64,000 nt of DNA from Streptomyces canus 299MFChir4.1 (lineage in GTDB: Bacteria; Actinomycetota; Actinomycetes; Streptomycetales; Streptomycetaceae), in NCBI RefSeq assembly GCF_000383615.1, contig NZ_KB911590.1, positions 124,001 through 188,000 on the forward strand, written 5' to 3'. How positions within the stretch are numbered: position 1 is the first letter of the stretch; every line of letters begins with the position of its first letter. The translations under genes and the position numbers were made by a program. Positions 31,586 to 40,955 of this stretch are shown piece after piece. The notes below the pieces were generated by a model, which searched no databases, was not told where the DNA came from, and saw only the letters and a program-made list of their open reading frames with translations.

Positions 31586-33385
31586 CTAGAAGACCGGCGT
31601 ACCGTCCCGCGTGAGCCTCCAGTCCACCGACGCGAACTCCTTCGGGTCCAGCACACCCTTCGCGGTCACCCACTCCGCGATCCGCGTCCGGATCTCCGTC
31701 GACTCCGACCACAGCTCGGTGGCGGAGGCCACGTGCGGAAACGCCCCGCCACCGTTCGCCCGGTAGTTGTTCACCGCGAACACGAACTTCTGCGCGTCGT
31801 CCAGCGCGGCACCGTTGTAGGTCAGGTTCTTGATCCGCGAACCCGCCGCCTGAGCGATGTCGATGTCGTACGACAGCCCCGACACGTAGTCGTAGTTGTA
31901 GTCCGGACGGTTACCCGCGTTCGTCAGCTTCTCCACGTCCACCACCGCGCCCGCCGCCGTCCGCACGAAGTACTCCGCCGAGTACTCCAGGTACGCCCTG
32001 ACCTGCGCACCCGTCAGCAACTTCGCCACCAGCGTGTTGTCGTACACATACAGGCTGGACAGGTCCCGGATCGTCACGGAGCCCGCCGGGATCTCCGACG
32101 TCCGCGAGAACGGCGACGCCTGCGCGATCACGGGCAGCGAGGCGTACTCCGTACCCGCCAGCGCGGCCTTGACCACGTCCTCCTGCACCTTCGTGATCAG
32201 GTCGATGATCGGGGCGTCCTTGTAGCGCGCCTCGACCGTCGTCAGCGTCTCAGTCGCCGTACCGACCACCTGGTTCACGTACCTCACGACGACGTCGTGA
32301 TCGGCCTTCAGCAGCTTCGTGATCTTCGGGTCGTCCGCGACCGAGTTCGAGTTCAGCACCTTGGACGACACCGACTCGACCGACCAACGCCCCTTCGCGA
32401 AGACCAGCTCGATGTCGAACAGCGACAACCGCTCCGCGTACGCCAACGGCTCCGACAGCACGACCGTCTTCCCGGTCTTCGCGTTGGTGACCTTCAGCTC
32501 CGGGATCTCCACATGCGCATGCCCCACCAGGATCGCGTCGATCCCCGGCACCTGCTGCGCCACCAGCGCCGCCGAGTTCTCGACATACGGCAACTGGTCA
32601 CCGTACGACGACGTACCCGACGAACCCGAGTGCGCCGACACGACCACCACGTCCGCACCCATGGACCGCAGCTTCGGCACCCACTTCGCCGCCTGCTCCT
32701 CAAGCCCCGGGAACGTCAACTTCCCCTGCACATAGGCCTTGTCCCAGATCGCGATACCCGGGTTCGTCAGACCCAGCACCGCCACCTTCACCGGCGGCGC
32801 GCCCTTCACATGGAACGTCTTGATGAAGAACGGCGGAAAAGCGGGCTTCAGCGTCTTCGCGTCCAGCGCGTTCGCGCCAAGCAGCGGGAAGTCGCACTGC
32901 TCCTCGAACTTCCGCAGCGTCTCGATGCCGTAGTTGAACTCGTGGTTGCCCAGCGCCACCGCGTCGTACCCGATGGCGTTCATGGCCGCCGCCATCGGAT
33001 GGACGGGACCGCCCTTCGCGGTGATCGGGTCGACCTTCGCGTAGTAGTACGTCAGCGGCGTCCCCTGGATCGTGTCGCCCGCGTCCAGCAGCAGCGTGTT
33101 GCAGCGGCCCTTCTCCGCACGGACCTGGTTCACCAGCGTCGAGATCCGCGACAGACCCTGCGCGTTGCCCGCGGTGTCCTTGTACTCCGCGTCCTTGAAG
33201 TAGTCCCAGTTGAAGACATGACCGTGCAGGTCGGTGGTGCCCATCACGGTCAGCGAGTACCGCTTCTCGCGCCCCTTCCCGGCCTCCGCGGCCTGGGCGG
33301 CCGGAGCACCCACGGCACCGGCCAGCGCGACACCCGCACCGGTCACGGCGGACTTCTCCAGGAACTTCCTGCGGTTCAAGGCCAT
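31586..33385 (-). CDS. Tat-exported 5'-nucleotidase/metallophosphatase
   Basis: A 599-residue UshA-like enzyme. The signal region begins LNRRKFLEKSAVTGAG (twin-arginine RRKF) with an AQA-A cleavage site near residue 33, so it is predicted to be secreted by Tat. The metallophosphoesterase domain has TTDLHGH, LLDAGDTIQG, LGNHEFNYG, VSAHSGSSG and VGHAHVEIPE. The C-terminal 5'-nucleotidase domain (FVFAVNNYRANGGGAFPH) binds the nucleoside. It likely scavenges phosphate and nucleosides from extracellular nucleotides or cyclic nucleotides. ATG 33385 has GAGGAG upstream. Confidence 0.9.
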   Translation of the reverse strand: MALNRRKFLEKSAVTGAGVALAGAVGAPAAQAAEAGKGREKRYSLTVMGTTDLHGHVFNWDYFKDAEYKDTAGNAQGLSRISTLVNQVRAEKGRCNTLLLDAGDTIQGTPLTYYYAKVDPITAKGGPVHPMAAAMNAIGYDAVALGNHEFNYGIETLRKFEEQCDFPLLGANALDAKTLKPAFPPFFIKTFHVKGAPPVKVAVLGLTNPGIAIWDKAYVQGKLTFPGLEEQAAKWVPKLRSMGADVVVVSAHSGSSGTSSYGDQLPYVENSAALVAQQVPGIDAILVGHAHVEIPELKVTNAKTGKTVVLSEPLAYAERLSLFDIELVFAKGRWSVESVSSKVLNSNSVADDPKITKLLKADHDVVVRYVNQVVGTATETLTTVEARYKDAPIIDLITKVQEDVVKAALAGTEYASLPVIAQASPFSRTSEIPAGSVTIRDLSSLYVYDNTLVAKLLTGAQVRAYLEYSAEYFVRTAAGAVVDVEKLTNAGNRPDYNYDYVSGLSYDIDIAQAAGSRIKNLTYNGAALDDAQKFVFAVNNYRANGGGAFPHVASATELWSESTEIRTRIAEWVTAKGVLDPKEFASVDWRLTRDGTPVF

Positions 33386-33536
33386 GTCTTGATCTCCTCG
33401 GGGAACGGTCAACAACGCGCGTAGATTCTGACCCGCACATGTCGAACGGCAACAGCCCCCGCAGGTTTCGATCTGATGACCCAACCAGCCACCGACCGGG
33501 TCCGTAACCGGCCAAGAACTGACACAGTGGGTCGTT

Positions 33537-34232
33537 ATGGCCACCGACTCCGTTCCCTACGGCACCCCCGACGCCCCCCGCATCGCCGTCCGCGGCGAAG
33601 CCCACCTCGAAGTCGACCCCGAGATCGCCCGCATCAGCGTCACCGTCGCCTCCCGCGGCAAGGACCGCCGCACCGCCCTCGACGACCTCACCCGCCGCAA
33701 CACCGCCGCCCTCGACCTGCTCAAGTCCTACGGCGACGCAGTCGAACACCTGGAAACCGGCTCCTTCTCCGTCACACCCGAACTCAAGGAACACGGCCGC
33801 GGCGAACGCGTCCACGCCCACCACGGCCGCGTCCACATCACCGCGGAACTGACCGACTTCACGGCCCTCGGGGAACTGACGACCCGACTGGCCGACCAGG
33901 AGTTGACGCGGGTCGACGGACCCTGGTGGGCCCTGCGCCGCGACTCACCCGCCTACCGGGAAGCCCGCCAACAGGCCGTACGGGAAGCCGTCCAGCGGGC
34001 GAGGGAGTACGCGGAGGCGCTGGGCACGTCACTGGCGTCCTTGGTCGAACTGGCCGACATCGGCGCCGAGGACCCCGAACCCCGCTTCGTCGGCAAGGCC
34101 AGCCGCGCTCGCTCCATGGCCTACGAGGCCGCAGCCGACACCTCGGCCGCCCCACTCGACCTCGAACCCCAACGCCAACACGTCCACGCCCAGGTCAACG
34201 CACGCTTCACCATGGCACCACCCGCACTGTGA
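33537..34232 (+). CDS. SIMPL domain (DUF541) protein
   Basis: A 231-residue SIMPL/DUF541 protein: IAVRGEAHLEVDPEIARISV start, then VTVASRGKDRRTALDDL, and a C-terminal YREARQQAVREAVQRAREYAEALG helix in part. No signal peptide is evident, unlike many family members, so it is likely cytoplasmic. The biochemical role of the family is poorly known; BP26 and SIMPL proteins form channel-like oligomers. It is divergent from the Tat nucleotidase and precedes pyk, from which a stem-loop separates it. Confidence 0.85.
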   Translation: MATDSVPYGTPDAPRIAVRGEAHLEVDPEIARISVTVASRGKDRRTALDDLTRRNTAALDLLKSYGDAVEHLETGSFSVTPELKEHGRGERVHAHHGRVHITAELTDFTALGELTTRLADQELTRVDGPWWALRRDSPAYREARQQAVREAVQRAREYAEALGTSLASLVELADIGAEDPEPRFVGKASRARSMAYEAAADTSAAPLDLEPQRQHVHAQVNARFTMAPPAL

Positions 34233-34295
34233 GCGGCACTCGAATTTGCATTCGGAATGCTCATCAGAGCGGGGTGGCGCACACTTCAACGCTTG

Positions 34296-34324
34296 TCAAC
34301 AACCCTTCACCCAGAGGTTGTTGA
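34296..34324 (+). terminator. Perfect 9-bp stem-loop upstream of pyk
   Basis: TCAACAACC (34296-34304) and GGTTGTTGA (34316-34324) form a perfect 9-bp stem with an 11-nt loop, 64 bp after the SIMPL stop and 52 bp before pyk. It is A/T-rich, so it could be a weak terminator or an operator for pyk; the sequence does not decide. Confidence 0.4.
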
Positions 34325-34376
34325 GTCGTCATACCTCCCCAATTCCCTACCCGTCGGTAAGGTCTAGGCTCGAAAC

Positions 34377-35813
34377 ATGCGCCGAGCAAAGATCGTCTGC
34401 ACCCTGGGCCCCGCCACCGACTCGTACGACCAGATCAAAGCCCTGGTCGACGCCGGAATGGACGTAGCCCGCTTCAACCTCAGCCACGGCAGCTACGCCG
34501 AACACGAGGAGCGCTACCACCACGTCCGCAAGGCCTCCGACGAGACCGGCCGCAGCGTCGGCCTCCTCGCCGACCTTCAGGGCCCGAAGATCCGCCTCGG
34601 CAATTTCACCGAAGGACCCGTACTCCTTGAACGCGGCGACACCTTCACCATCACGGTCGAAGAGGGCGCGGCGGGCGACCAGCGGTCCTGCGGGACGACG
34701 TACGGCGGACTCGCCTCGGACGTCACCGTGGGTGAGCGCATCCTCGTCGACGACGGCAAGGTCTGCCTGGAGGTCACGTCGGTGGAGGGCCCCCGCGTCC
34801 ACACCAGGGTGGTCGAGGGCGGCATGGTCTCCGACCACAAGGGCCTGAACCTCCCGGGCGTCGCCGTCTCGGTCCCGGCGCTGTCCGAGAAGGACGAGGA
34901 GGACCTGCGCTGGGCCCTGCGCATGGGCTTCGACGTGATCGCCCTGTCCTTCGTACGGTCCGGCCAGGACATCGAGGCCGTCCACCGCATCATGGACGAG
35001 GCGGGGCGCCGGGTCCCGGTCATCGCCAAGGTCGAGAAGCCCCAGGCGGTCGAGGCGATCGACGACATCGTCGCCGCGTTCGACGGCATCATGGTCGCGC
35101 GCGGAGACCTGGGCGTGGAGATGCCCCTGGAGCAGGTGCCGATCGTCCAGAAGCGCGCGATCAAGCTGGCGAAGCGGAACGCCAAGCCGGTGATCGTCGC
35201 CACGCAGATGCTCGACTCGATGATCGAGAACTCGCGTCCGACGAGGGCGGAGGCGTCCGATGTGGCGAACGCGGTCATCGACGGCACGGACGCGGTGATG
35301 CTGTCGGGTGAGACGAGCGTGGGCAAGTACGCCGTCGAGACGGTCCGGACGATGGCGAAGATCGTGGAGGCGGCGGAGGAGGACATCCTGGCGAAGGGGC
35401 TGCCGCCGCTGACGGAACGGAACAAGCCCCGCACCCAGGGCGGTGCGGTCGCCCGAGCGGCGGCGGAGATGGGTGACTTCCTGGGCGCGAAGTTCCTGGT
35501 GGCATTCACCCAGTCCGGCGACACGGTCCGCCGTCTGTCCCGCTACCGCTCCCCGATTCCCCTGCTGGCGTTCACCCCGGAGCCGGCGACCCGGTCCCAG
35601 CTGAGCCTGACCTGGGGTGTGGAGACGTTCCTCGGCCCGCAGGTCGACTCCACGGACGCGATGGTGGACCAGGTGGACGAGTTGCTGTTGCAGTACGGGC
35701 GGTGCGAGAAGGGCGACGTGGTGGTGATCACGGCCGGTTCACCGCCCGGGGTATCCGGCTCGACGAACCTGGTCCGGGTGCACCACATCGGGGAGGACGA
35801 CAGTCCGAAGTAG
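34377..35813 (+). CDS. pyk: Pyruvate kinase
   Basis: A 478-residue glycolytic enzyme making pyruvate and ATP from phosphoenolpyruvate and ADP. All signature segments are present: KIVCTLGPAT start, ARFNLSHG, GPKIRLG, the active-site IAKVEKPQAVEAIDDI, MVARGDLGVEMP, and VIVATQMLDSMIENSRPTRA in part, with the C-terminal allosteric domain ending near GSTNLVRVHHIG. The ATG follows CTAGGCTCGAAAC with no ribosome binding site; TAGGCT would place the transcript start close to the ATG, so a leaderless message is possible. Confidence 0.96.
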   Translation: MRRAKIVCTLGPATDSYDQIKALVDAGMDVARFNLSHGSYAEHEERYHHVRKASDETGRSVGLLADLQGPKIRLGNFTEGPVLLERGDTFTITVEEGAAGDQRSCGTTYGGLASDVTVGERILVDDGKVCLEVTSVEGPRVHTRVVEGGMVSDHKGLNLPGVAVSVPALSEKDEEDLRWALRMGFDVIALSFVRSGQDIEAVHRIMDEAGRRVPVIAKVEKPQAVEAIDDIVAAFDGIMVARGDLGVEMPLEQVPIVQKRAIKLAKRNAKPVIVATQMLDSMIENSRPTRAEASDVANAVIDGTDAVMLSGETSVGKYAVETVRTMAKIVEAAEEDILAKGLPPLTERNKPRTQGGAVARAAAEMGDFLGAKFLVAFTQSGDTVRRLSRYRSPIPLLAFTPEPATRSQLSLTWGVETFLGPQVDSTDAMVDQVDELLLQYGRCEKGDVVVITAGSPPGVSGSTNLVRVHHIGEDDSPK

Positions 35814-35826
35814 GGGGCGGGGTCGG

Positions 35827-36603
35827 TCAGTGCTTGGGGCCTACGTGGGTGTCCATGAGGGCTACTGAGGCTTTTCGGGCGATCGAGATGTTGCAGGCGT
35901 TCATCTGGCGCCAGTCGACGCCCACTCGGTCCAGGGTGCTGGTGAAGAGCCGCATGATGTCGACGGACCTGTTGCTGAAGCAGTACCGGGGATATTCGTA
36001 GCGCTTGCGCTCACCGGCTACGAGGCGTGTCGTCCAGTTGGTGATGCGGCATCCGTCCGAGTGGATGAGGCCGCGGATGAAATCCCAAGGGTGGGTGTCG
36101 ACGATGGCCTGCTGCCACGGCACAAGGGCGATGGTGCGCTCGTGCTTCTTACCGGGGCCGTGCTGTGGAAACAAGCAGTGCAGATGCTTCGAGTAGACCT
36201 TTACGTTGCGGCAGCCGATCTTCCGCACGCGGCAGACGGCATTGTCAGGGAACACTGCGCGCATGGCCTGCTCGCAGGCGTCCATCAGGCCTGGCCAGGA
36301 TTCATCGCACGTGATCATCAGGTTGGGCACCCGGTGCTCGGAGTATCGGCTGATGTGGCCGTCCCCCAGGTAGAGGCCGAGCAGGTAGCTGTACGCCTCT
36401 TCGTCGAGGTCCCTGTCATCGCATCGTGGGCAGCTCGGATCGTGTTTGCCCGGGCACTCGCCGCGCTTCGCTCGATCCAGGTGCTTCCAGTAGGCAATAG
36501 TGCCGGGCGGGACGCTGAACTTGCGCGCGACTTCTGCGTTTTTGGCGCCGCCGCGTAGCAGTGCCAGGGCCTTCTGTCGAACCTCAGTGCCGTGATCGTT
36601 CAT
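35827..36603 (-). CDS. LAGLIDADG-like endonuclease with N-terminal helix-turn-helix
   Basis: A 258-residue protein. The N-terminal helix-turn-helix (residues about 5-35, KNAEVARKFSVPPGTIAYWK) is followed by a CxxxxxxCPRCD zinc-like pair. Two motifs of the LAGLIDADG homing endonuclease type follow: SYLLGLYLGDGHIS near residue 73 and DFIRGLIHSDGCRI near residue 178, each with the catalytic Asp. Codon third positions are clearly less G/C-rich than neighbours, pointing to acquisition. It lies just downstream of an unusual tRNA gene on the same strand, separated by a strong terminator. It is freestanding; no intron or intein is visible around it. Confidence 0.8.
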   Translation of the reverse strand: MNDHGTEVRQKALALLRGGAKNAEVARKFSVPPGTIAYWKHLDRAKRGECPGKHDPSCPRCDDRDLDEEAYSYLLGLYLGDGHISRYSEHRVPNLMITCDESWPGLMDACEQAMRAVFPDNAVCRVRKIGCRNVKVYSKHLHCLFPQHGPGKKHERTIALVPWQQAIVDTHPWDFIRGLIHSDGCRITNWTTRLVAGERKRYEYPRYCFSNRSVDIMRLFTSTLDRVGVDWRQMNACNISIARKASVALMDTHVGPKH

Positions 36604-36644
36604 GCGGCCACTCTGTGAGAGTGATCGCGACGACACGCAGCAAA

Positions 36645-36678
36645 AAGCGGATGTTCACGAGAACGTGGACATCCGCTT
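36645..36678 (-). terminator. Rho-independent terminator of the CAA tRNA
   Basis: On the minus strand AAGCGGATGTCCACG and CGTGAACATCCGCTT form a 15-bp stem with one mismatch and a 4-nt TTCT loop, followed by a short T run (TTTTTG). It is the strongest classic terminator in the window and sits 33 bp past the tRNA 3' end. On the plus strand it is preceded by a run of A and also pairs. Confidence 0.85.
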
Positions 36679-36710
36679 CTTAGTGGGAACCTTGGAATCC
36701 AAGGAAAAGT

Positions 36711-36784
36711 GCCCCAGGTGGGATTCGAACCCACACTGTCCGCTGTTTGAGAGCGGCCTCTCTAACCGGTTGGAGTACTGGGGC
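36711..36784 (-). tRNA. tRNA with anticodon CAA (Leu codon UUG), class I fold
   Basis: A 74-nt cloverleaf on the minus strand. The 7-bp acceptor stem GCCCCAG/CTGGGGC is perfect, the D arm has CTC/GAG with GG in the loop, the anticodon stem CCGCT/AGCGG is 5 bp around CTCAAAC, the variable loop is 5 nt (ACAGT), and the T arm is GTGGG-TTCGAAT-CCCAC. The anticodon CAA predicts leucine, but bacterial leucine tRNAs have a long variable arm, which is absent here. Discriminator base A and no encoded CCA. The amino acid actually carried is therefore uncertain. A terminator and a LAGLIDADG-like gene follow. Confidence 0.85.
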
Positions 36785-36822
36785 CTTGGAAAGGAAGGAT
36801 AAGTCCAACCCCTCGCGCACCT

Positions 36823-36853
36823 ACCTTACCGCAGCTAGGTACGCTCTTGTCAG
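36823..36853 (-). promoter_or_regulatory. Possible promoter for the CAA tRNA
   Basis: On the minus strand CTGACA (36853-36848) and TAAGGT (36828-36823) resemble -35 and -10 boxes, but the spacer is 19 bp, longer than optimal. The predicted start is about 30 bp before the tRNA. It lies in the gap shared with divergent pdtaR. Confidence 0.35.
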
Positions 36854-36884
36854 CAGTACCCCTGCCCCTGAACGAGGAGCCCCC

Positions 36885-37541
36885 GTGACCGCCCCCGAGT
36901 CGCCCCAGCCCGTAGACGCGCCCGACGACGACAAGTCGCACGTGCCTCCGCTGACGACCCGTGTCGTCATTGCCGAGGACGAGGCCCTGATCCGGCTCGA
37001 CCTCAAAGAGATGCTGGAGGAAGAGGGCTACAGCGTCGTAGGCGAGGCGGGCGATGGCGAGCAGGCCATCGAGCTCGCCCGTGAGCACAAGCCGGACCTC
37101 GTGATCCTCGACGTGAAGATGCCCAAGCTGGACGGTATCTCCGCCGCCGAGAAGATCGCCGAGGAGCGCATCGCCCCGGTACTGATGCTCACCGCCTTCT
37201 CGCAGCGCGACCTCGTCGAGCGGGCGAGGGACGCCGGTGCGATGGCGTACCTGGTCAAGCCGTTCAGCAAGAGCGATGTCGTGCCGGCGATCGAGATGGC
37301 GGTGTCCCGGTTCACGGAGCTGCGGGAGCTGGAGAACGAGGTCGCCGACCTCACCCTGCGCCTGGAGACCCGCAAGCTGGTCGACCGGGCGAAGTCGATT
37401 CTTCAGACGTCGTACGGTCTGACGGAGCCCGCCGCGTTCCGGTGGATCCAGAAGACGTCGATGGACCGCCGTATGTCGATGCAGCAGGTCGCGGAGGCGG
37501 TCATCCAGGACGCCGACGAGAAGAAGGCCAACAAGGGCTGA
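36885..37541 (+). CDS. pdtaR: ANTAR-domain response regulator (PdtaR-like)
   Basis: A 218-residue two-domain protein. The receiver domain (about residues 24-140) has VVIAEDEALIRLDL, phospho-Asp in LVILDVKMPKLDG, Thr in MLTAFSQ and Lys in LVKPFSKSD. A coiled coil and the RNA-binding ANTAR domain follow (RKLVDRAKSILQTSYGLTEP, AFRWIQKTSMDRRMSMQQVA). Such proteins act as antiterminators when phosphorylated by a partner kinase. GTG 36885 is preceded by GAGGAG; the longer frame upstream runs into the tRNA and is not coding. No kinase gene is adjacent. Confidence 0.9.
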   Translation: MTAPESPQPVDAPDDDKSHVPPLTTRVVIAEDEALIRLDLKEMLEEEGYSVVGEAGDGEQAIELAREHKPDLVILDVKMPKLDGISAAEKIAEERIAPVLMLTAFSQRDLVERARDAGAMAYLVKPFSKSDVVPAIEMAVSRFTELRELENEVADLTLRLETRKLVDRAKSILQTSYGLTEPAAFRWIQKTSMDRRMSMQQVAEAVIQDADEKKANKG

Positions 37542-37560
37542 GCGGCCGTAGAAGAACAAC

Positions 37561-37596
37561 GAGGCCCGCGTCCCCGGTGAAGGGGGCGCGGGCCTC
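37561..37596. terminator. Bidirectional terminator between pdtaR and livF
   Basis: GAGGCCCGCGTCCCC (37561-37575) and GGGGGCGCGGGCCTC (37582-37596) form a 15-bp stem with one G-T pair and a 6-nt loop, between converging pdtaR and livF. Confidence 0.85.
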
Positions 37597-37613
37597 GGCG
37601 TACTACCGAACGA

Positions 37614-39175
<1,562 letters not shown>

Positions 39176-39180
39176 GGTGC

Positions 39181-40950
39181 TCACGCCCCCGCCTTGGTGA
39201 CGGCTGCGGGTTCGCCGGTCAGCGTTGTTGTTTCCGGTACGTCGAGTTGGCCGGTCTCGTGGAATTCGAGTTGGCGTCGGCGGTTGGCGATGATGCCTTC
39301 GGGGCGGAAGCGCATCAGCAGGATGAGGGCGATGCCGAAGGCCAGCAGCGACTTGTCCTGGAGGAACACCAGCTTCTCGGGCAGCAGGTAGAGCAGTGCC
39401 GCGCCGAGGATGGGGCCTGCGACCGTGCCCATGCCGCCGAGGACGACCGCGGCGAGGAGGAAGGCCGAGTTGGGGGGTGTCGAGCCCGCGAACTGGTACG
39501 GCGTCGGGACGACGCTGTAGGTGACGTGGGCGCTGACGGTGCCGGCGAGGCCGGCGAGGGTGGCGCCGAGGGCGAAGGCGATGAGCTTGACGCGGAAGCC
39601 GTTGATGCCCATGGCGGTGGCGGCGGTCTCGTCCTCGCGGATGGCGATCCAGGAGCGGCCGATGCGGGAGTCGGCTGCGCGGGTGTAGACCAGGACCACG
39701 ATGGCCATGATCAGCACCATGAGCAGGTAGTAGTTGGCGAAGCGGCCGAGGGTGAAGCCTGCTATGTCGTGGGCGTCGCCGAGGTTGAACCCGAAGAACT
39801 TGAGGTCGGGGATGGCCGGGATGCCGTTGGGGCCGTTGGTGAGGTCGGGGCCGGAGTCGCCGTCCAGGTTGTTGACGGCGATGCGGAAGATCTCTCCGAA
39901 GCCGAGGGTGACGATGGCGAGGTAGTCGCCGCGCAGTCGCAGGGTGGGGGCGCCGATGAGGACGCCGAAGACGAGCGATGCGGCGGCGCCGGTGAGGGCG
40001 GCGGCCCAGAAGGGGAAGTGGACGCCGGAGAAGCGGGAGAACTCGGAGCCGGAGACGAGGGCGGCGGTGTAGGCGCCGACGCCGAGGAAGGCGACGTATC
40101 CGAGGTCGAGGAGGCCGGCGAGGCCGACGACGATGTTGAGGCCCAGGGCGACGGTCCCGAAGATCAGGATGTTGACGCCGATGTTGGCGTAGTGGTCGTT
40201 GGTCTGGGTGAAGGGGAACGCGATGGCCGCGGCGAAGCCCATGGCGAGCGTGAAGCTGCGGTTGCGGGCGACGATGCGGGAGAAGCGGTCGTTGAGGCCG
40301 GCGGTGTGCATCGCCCAGACGGCGAAGACGACGACGATGAGGTAGCCGACGAAGAGTTCGCCGTACTCGGTGTCGATGCCGTAGGTGAAGACGGCCAGGC
40401 CGACGATGGTGGCGACGGTGATGATCGCGCGCTCGACCCAGGGGCTGAGGGGTGCGGGGGCGGGGATGCCGTCGGGCTTGGCGAGGTAGGCCTTGAGGTT
40501 GCCCTTGGCGCTCGCGGTGCGGGGCTCGGGGAGGGCGAAGGCGCCGATGACGGGGAGGAGGGAGGCGATGGCCGCGACCCAGCCGCCCGGTTCGAGGTTG
40601 GCGAGTCCGCCGAGTTCGGCGGCGATCGAGACGACCGTGTACCAGGTGACGCCGAAGCCGCCGAGTGCGGTGAGCACGAGGGGGGCGTTGTTGCGGGCGG
40701 GGATGAGTCCGCGCAGGCCGCGGATGTCGTAGGCCGCGAGCGCGAACACGGTGGTGAGGAGGCCGGCGATGAAGGTGAGCCACTGGAGGCCGCCGGGGTA
40801 GCCGCTGATGGTGAGGTCGCCGGGGAACTCGCTGGTCCAGGTCCAGGCGAGGAAGGCGGAGGCGGCGGTGGCGATGCCTCCGGCGAGGAGGAGTGCGCGG
40901 GCCGCGGGGAGGGGCAGGGGGATCAGGCCGCGGGTGGTGGTGTCGGTCAT
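39181..40950 (-). CDS. livM: Branched-chain amino acid ABC transporter permease LivM, long form
   Basis: A 589-residue permease. The C-terminal 330 residues are a standard LivM (GLNIVVGLAGLLDLGYVAFLGVGAY in part, LRLRGDYLAIVTLGFGEI, GRSWIAIREDETAATAMGIN, GGMGTVAGPILGA, FRPEGI). The N-terminal 240 residues are an extra membrane region of several helices before the usual start, making it much longer than the common 320-420 residues. GTG 40959, overlapping the livH stop, is an alternative start. It forms the translocation pore with LivH. Confidence 0.92.
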   Translation of the reverse strand: MTDTTTRGLIPLPLPAARALLLAGGIATAASAFLAWTWTSEFPGDLTISGYPGGLQWLTFIAGLLTTVFALAAYDIRGLRGLIPARNNAPLVLTALGGFGVTWYTVVSIAAELGGLANLEPGGWVAAIASLLPVIGAFALPEPRTASAKGNLKAYLAKPDGIPAPAPLSPWVERAIITVATIVGLAVFTYGIDTEYGELFVGYLIVVVFAVWAMHTAGLNDRFSRIVARNRSFTLAMGFAAAIAFPFTQTNDHYANIGVNILIFGTVALGLNIVVGLAGLLDLGYVAFLGVGAYTAALVSGSEFSRFSGVHFPFWAAALTGAAASLVFGVLIGAPTLRLRGDYLAIVTLGFGEIFRIAVNNLDGDSGPDLTNGPNGIPAIPDLKFFGFNLGDAHDIAGFTLGRFANYYLLMVLIMAIVVLVYTRAADSRIGRSWIAIREDETAATAMGINGFRVKLIAFALGATLAGLAGTVSAHVTYSVVPTPYQFAGSTPPNSAFLLAAVVLGGMGTVAGPILGAALLYLLPEKLVFLQDKSLLAFGIALILLMRFRPEGIIANRRRQLEFHETGQLDVPETTTLTGEPAAVTKAGA

Positions 40951-40955
40951 CGTGA

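Noticed and set aside
36602..36802. A 66-codon plus frame over the tRNA
   Set aside because: It runs through the tRNA and its terminator; the RNA structure explains the sequence.
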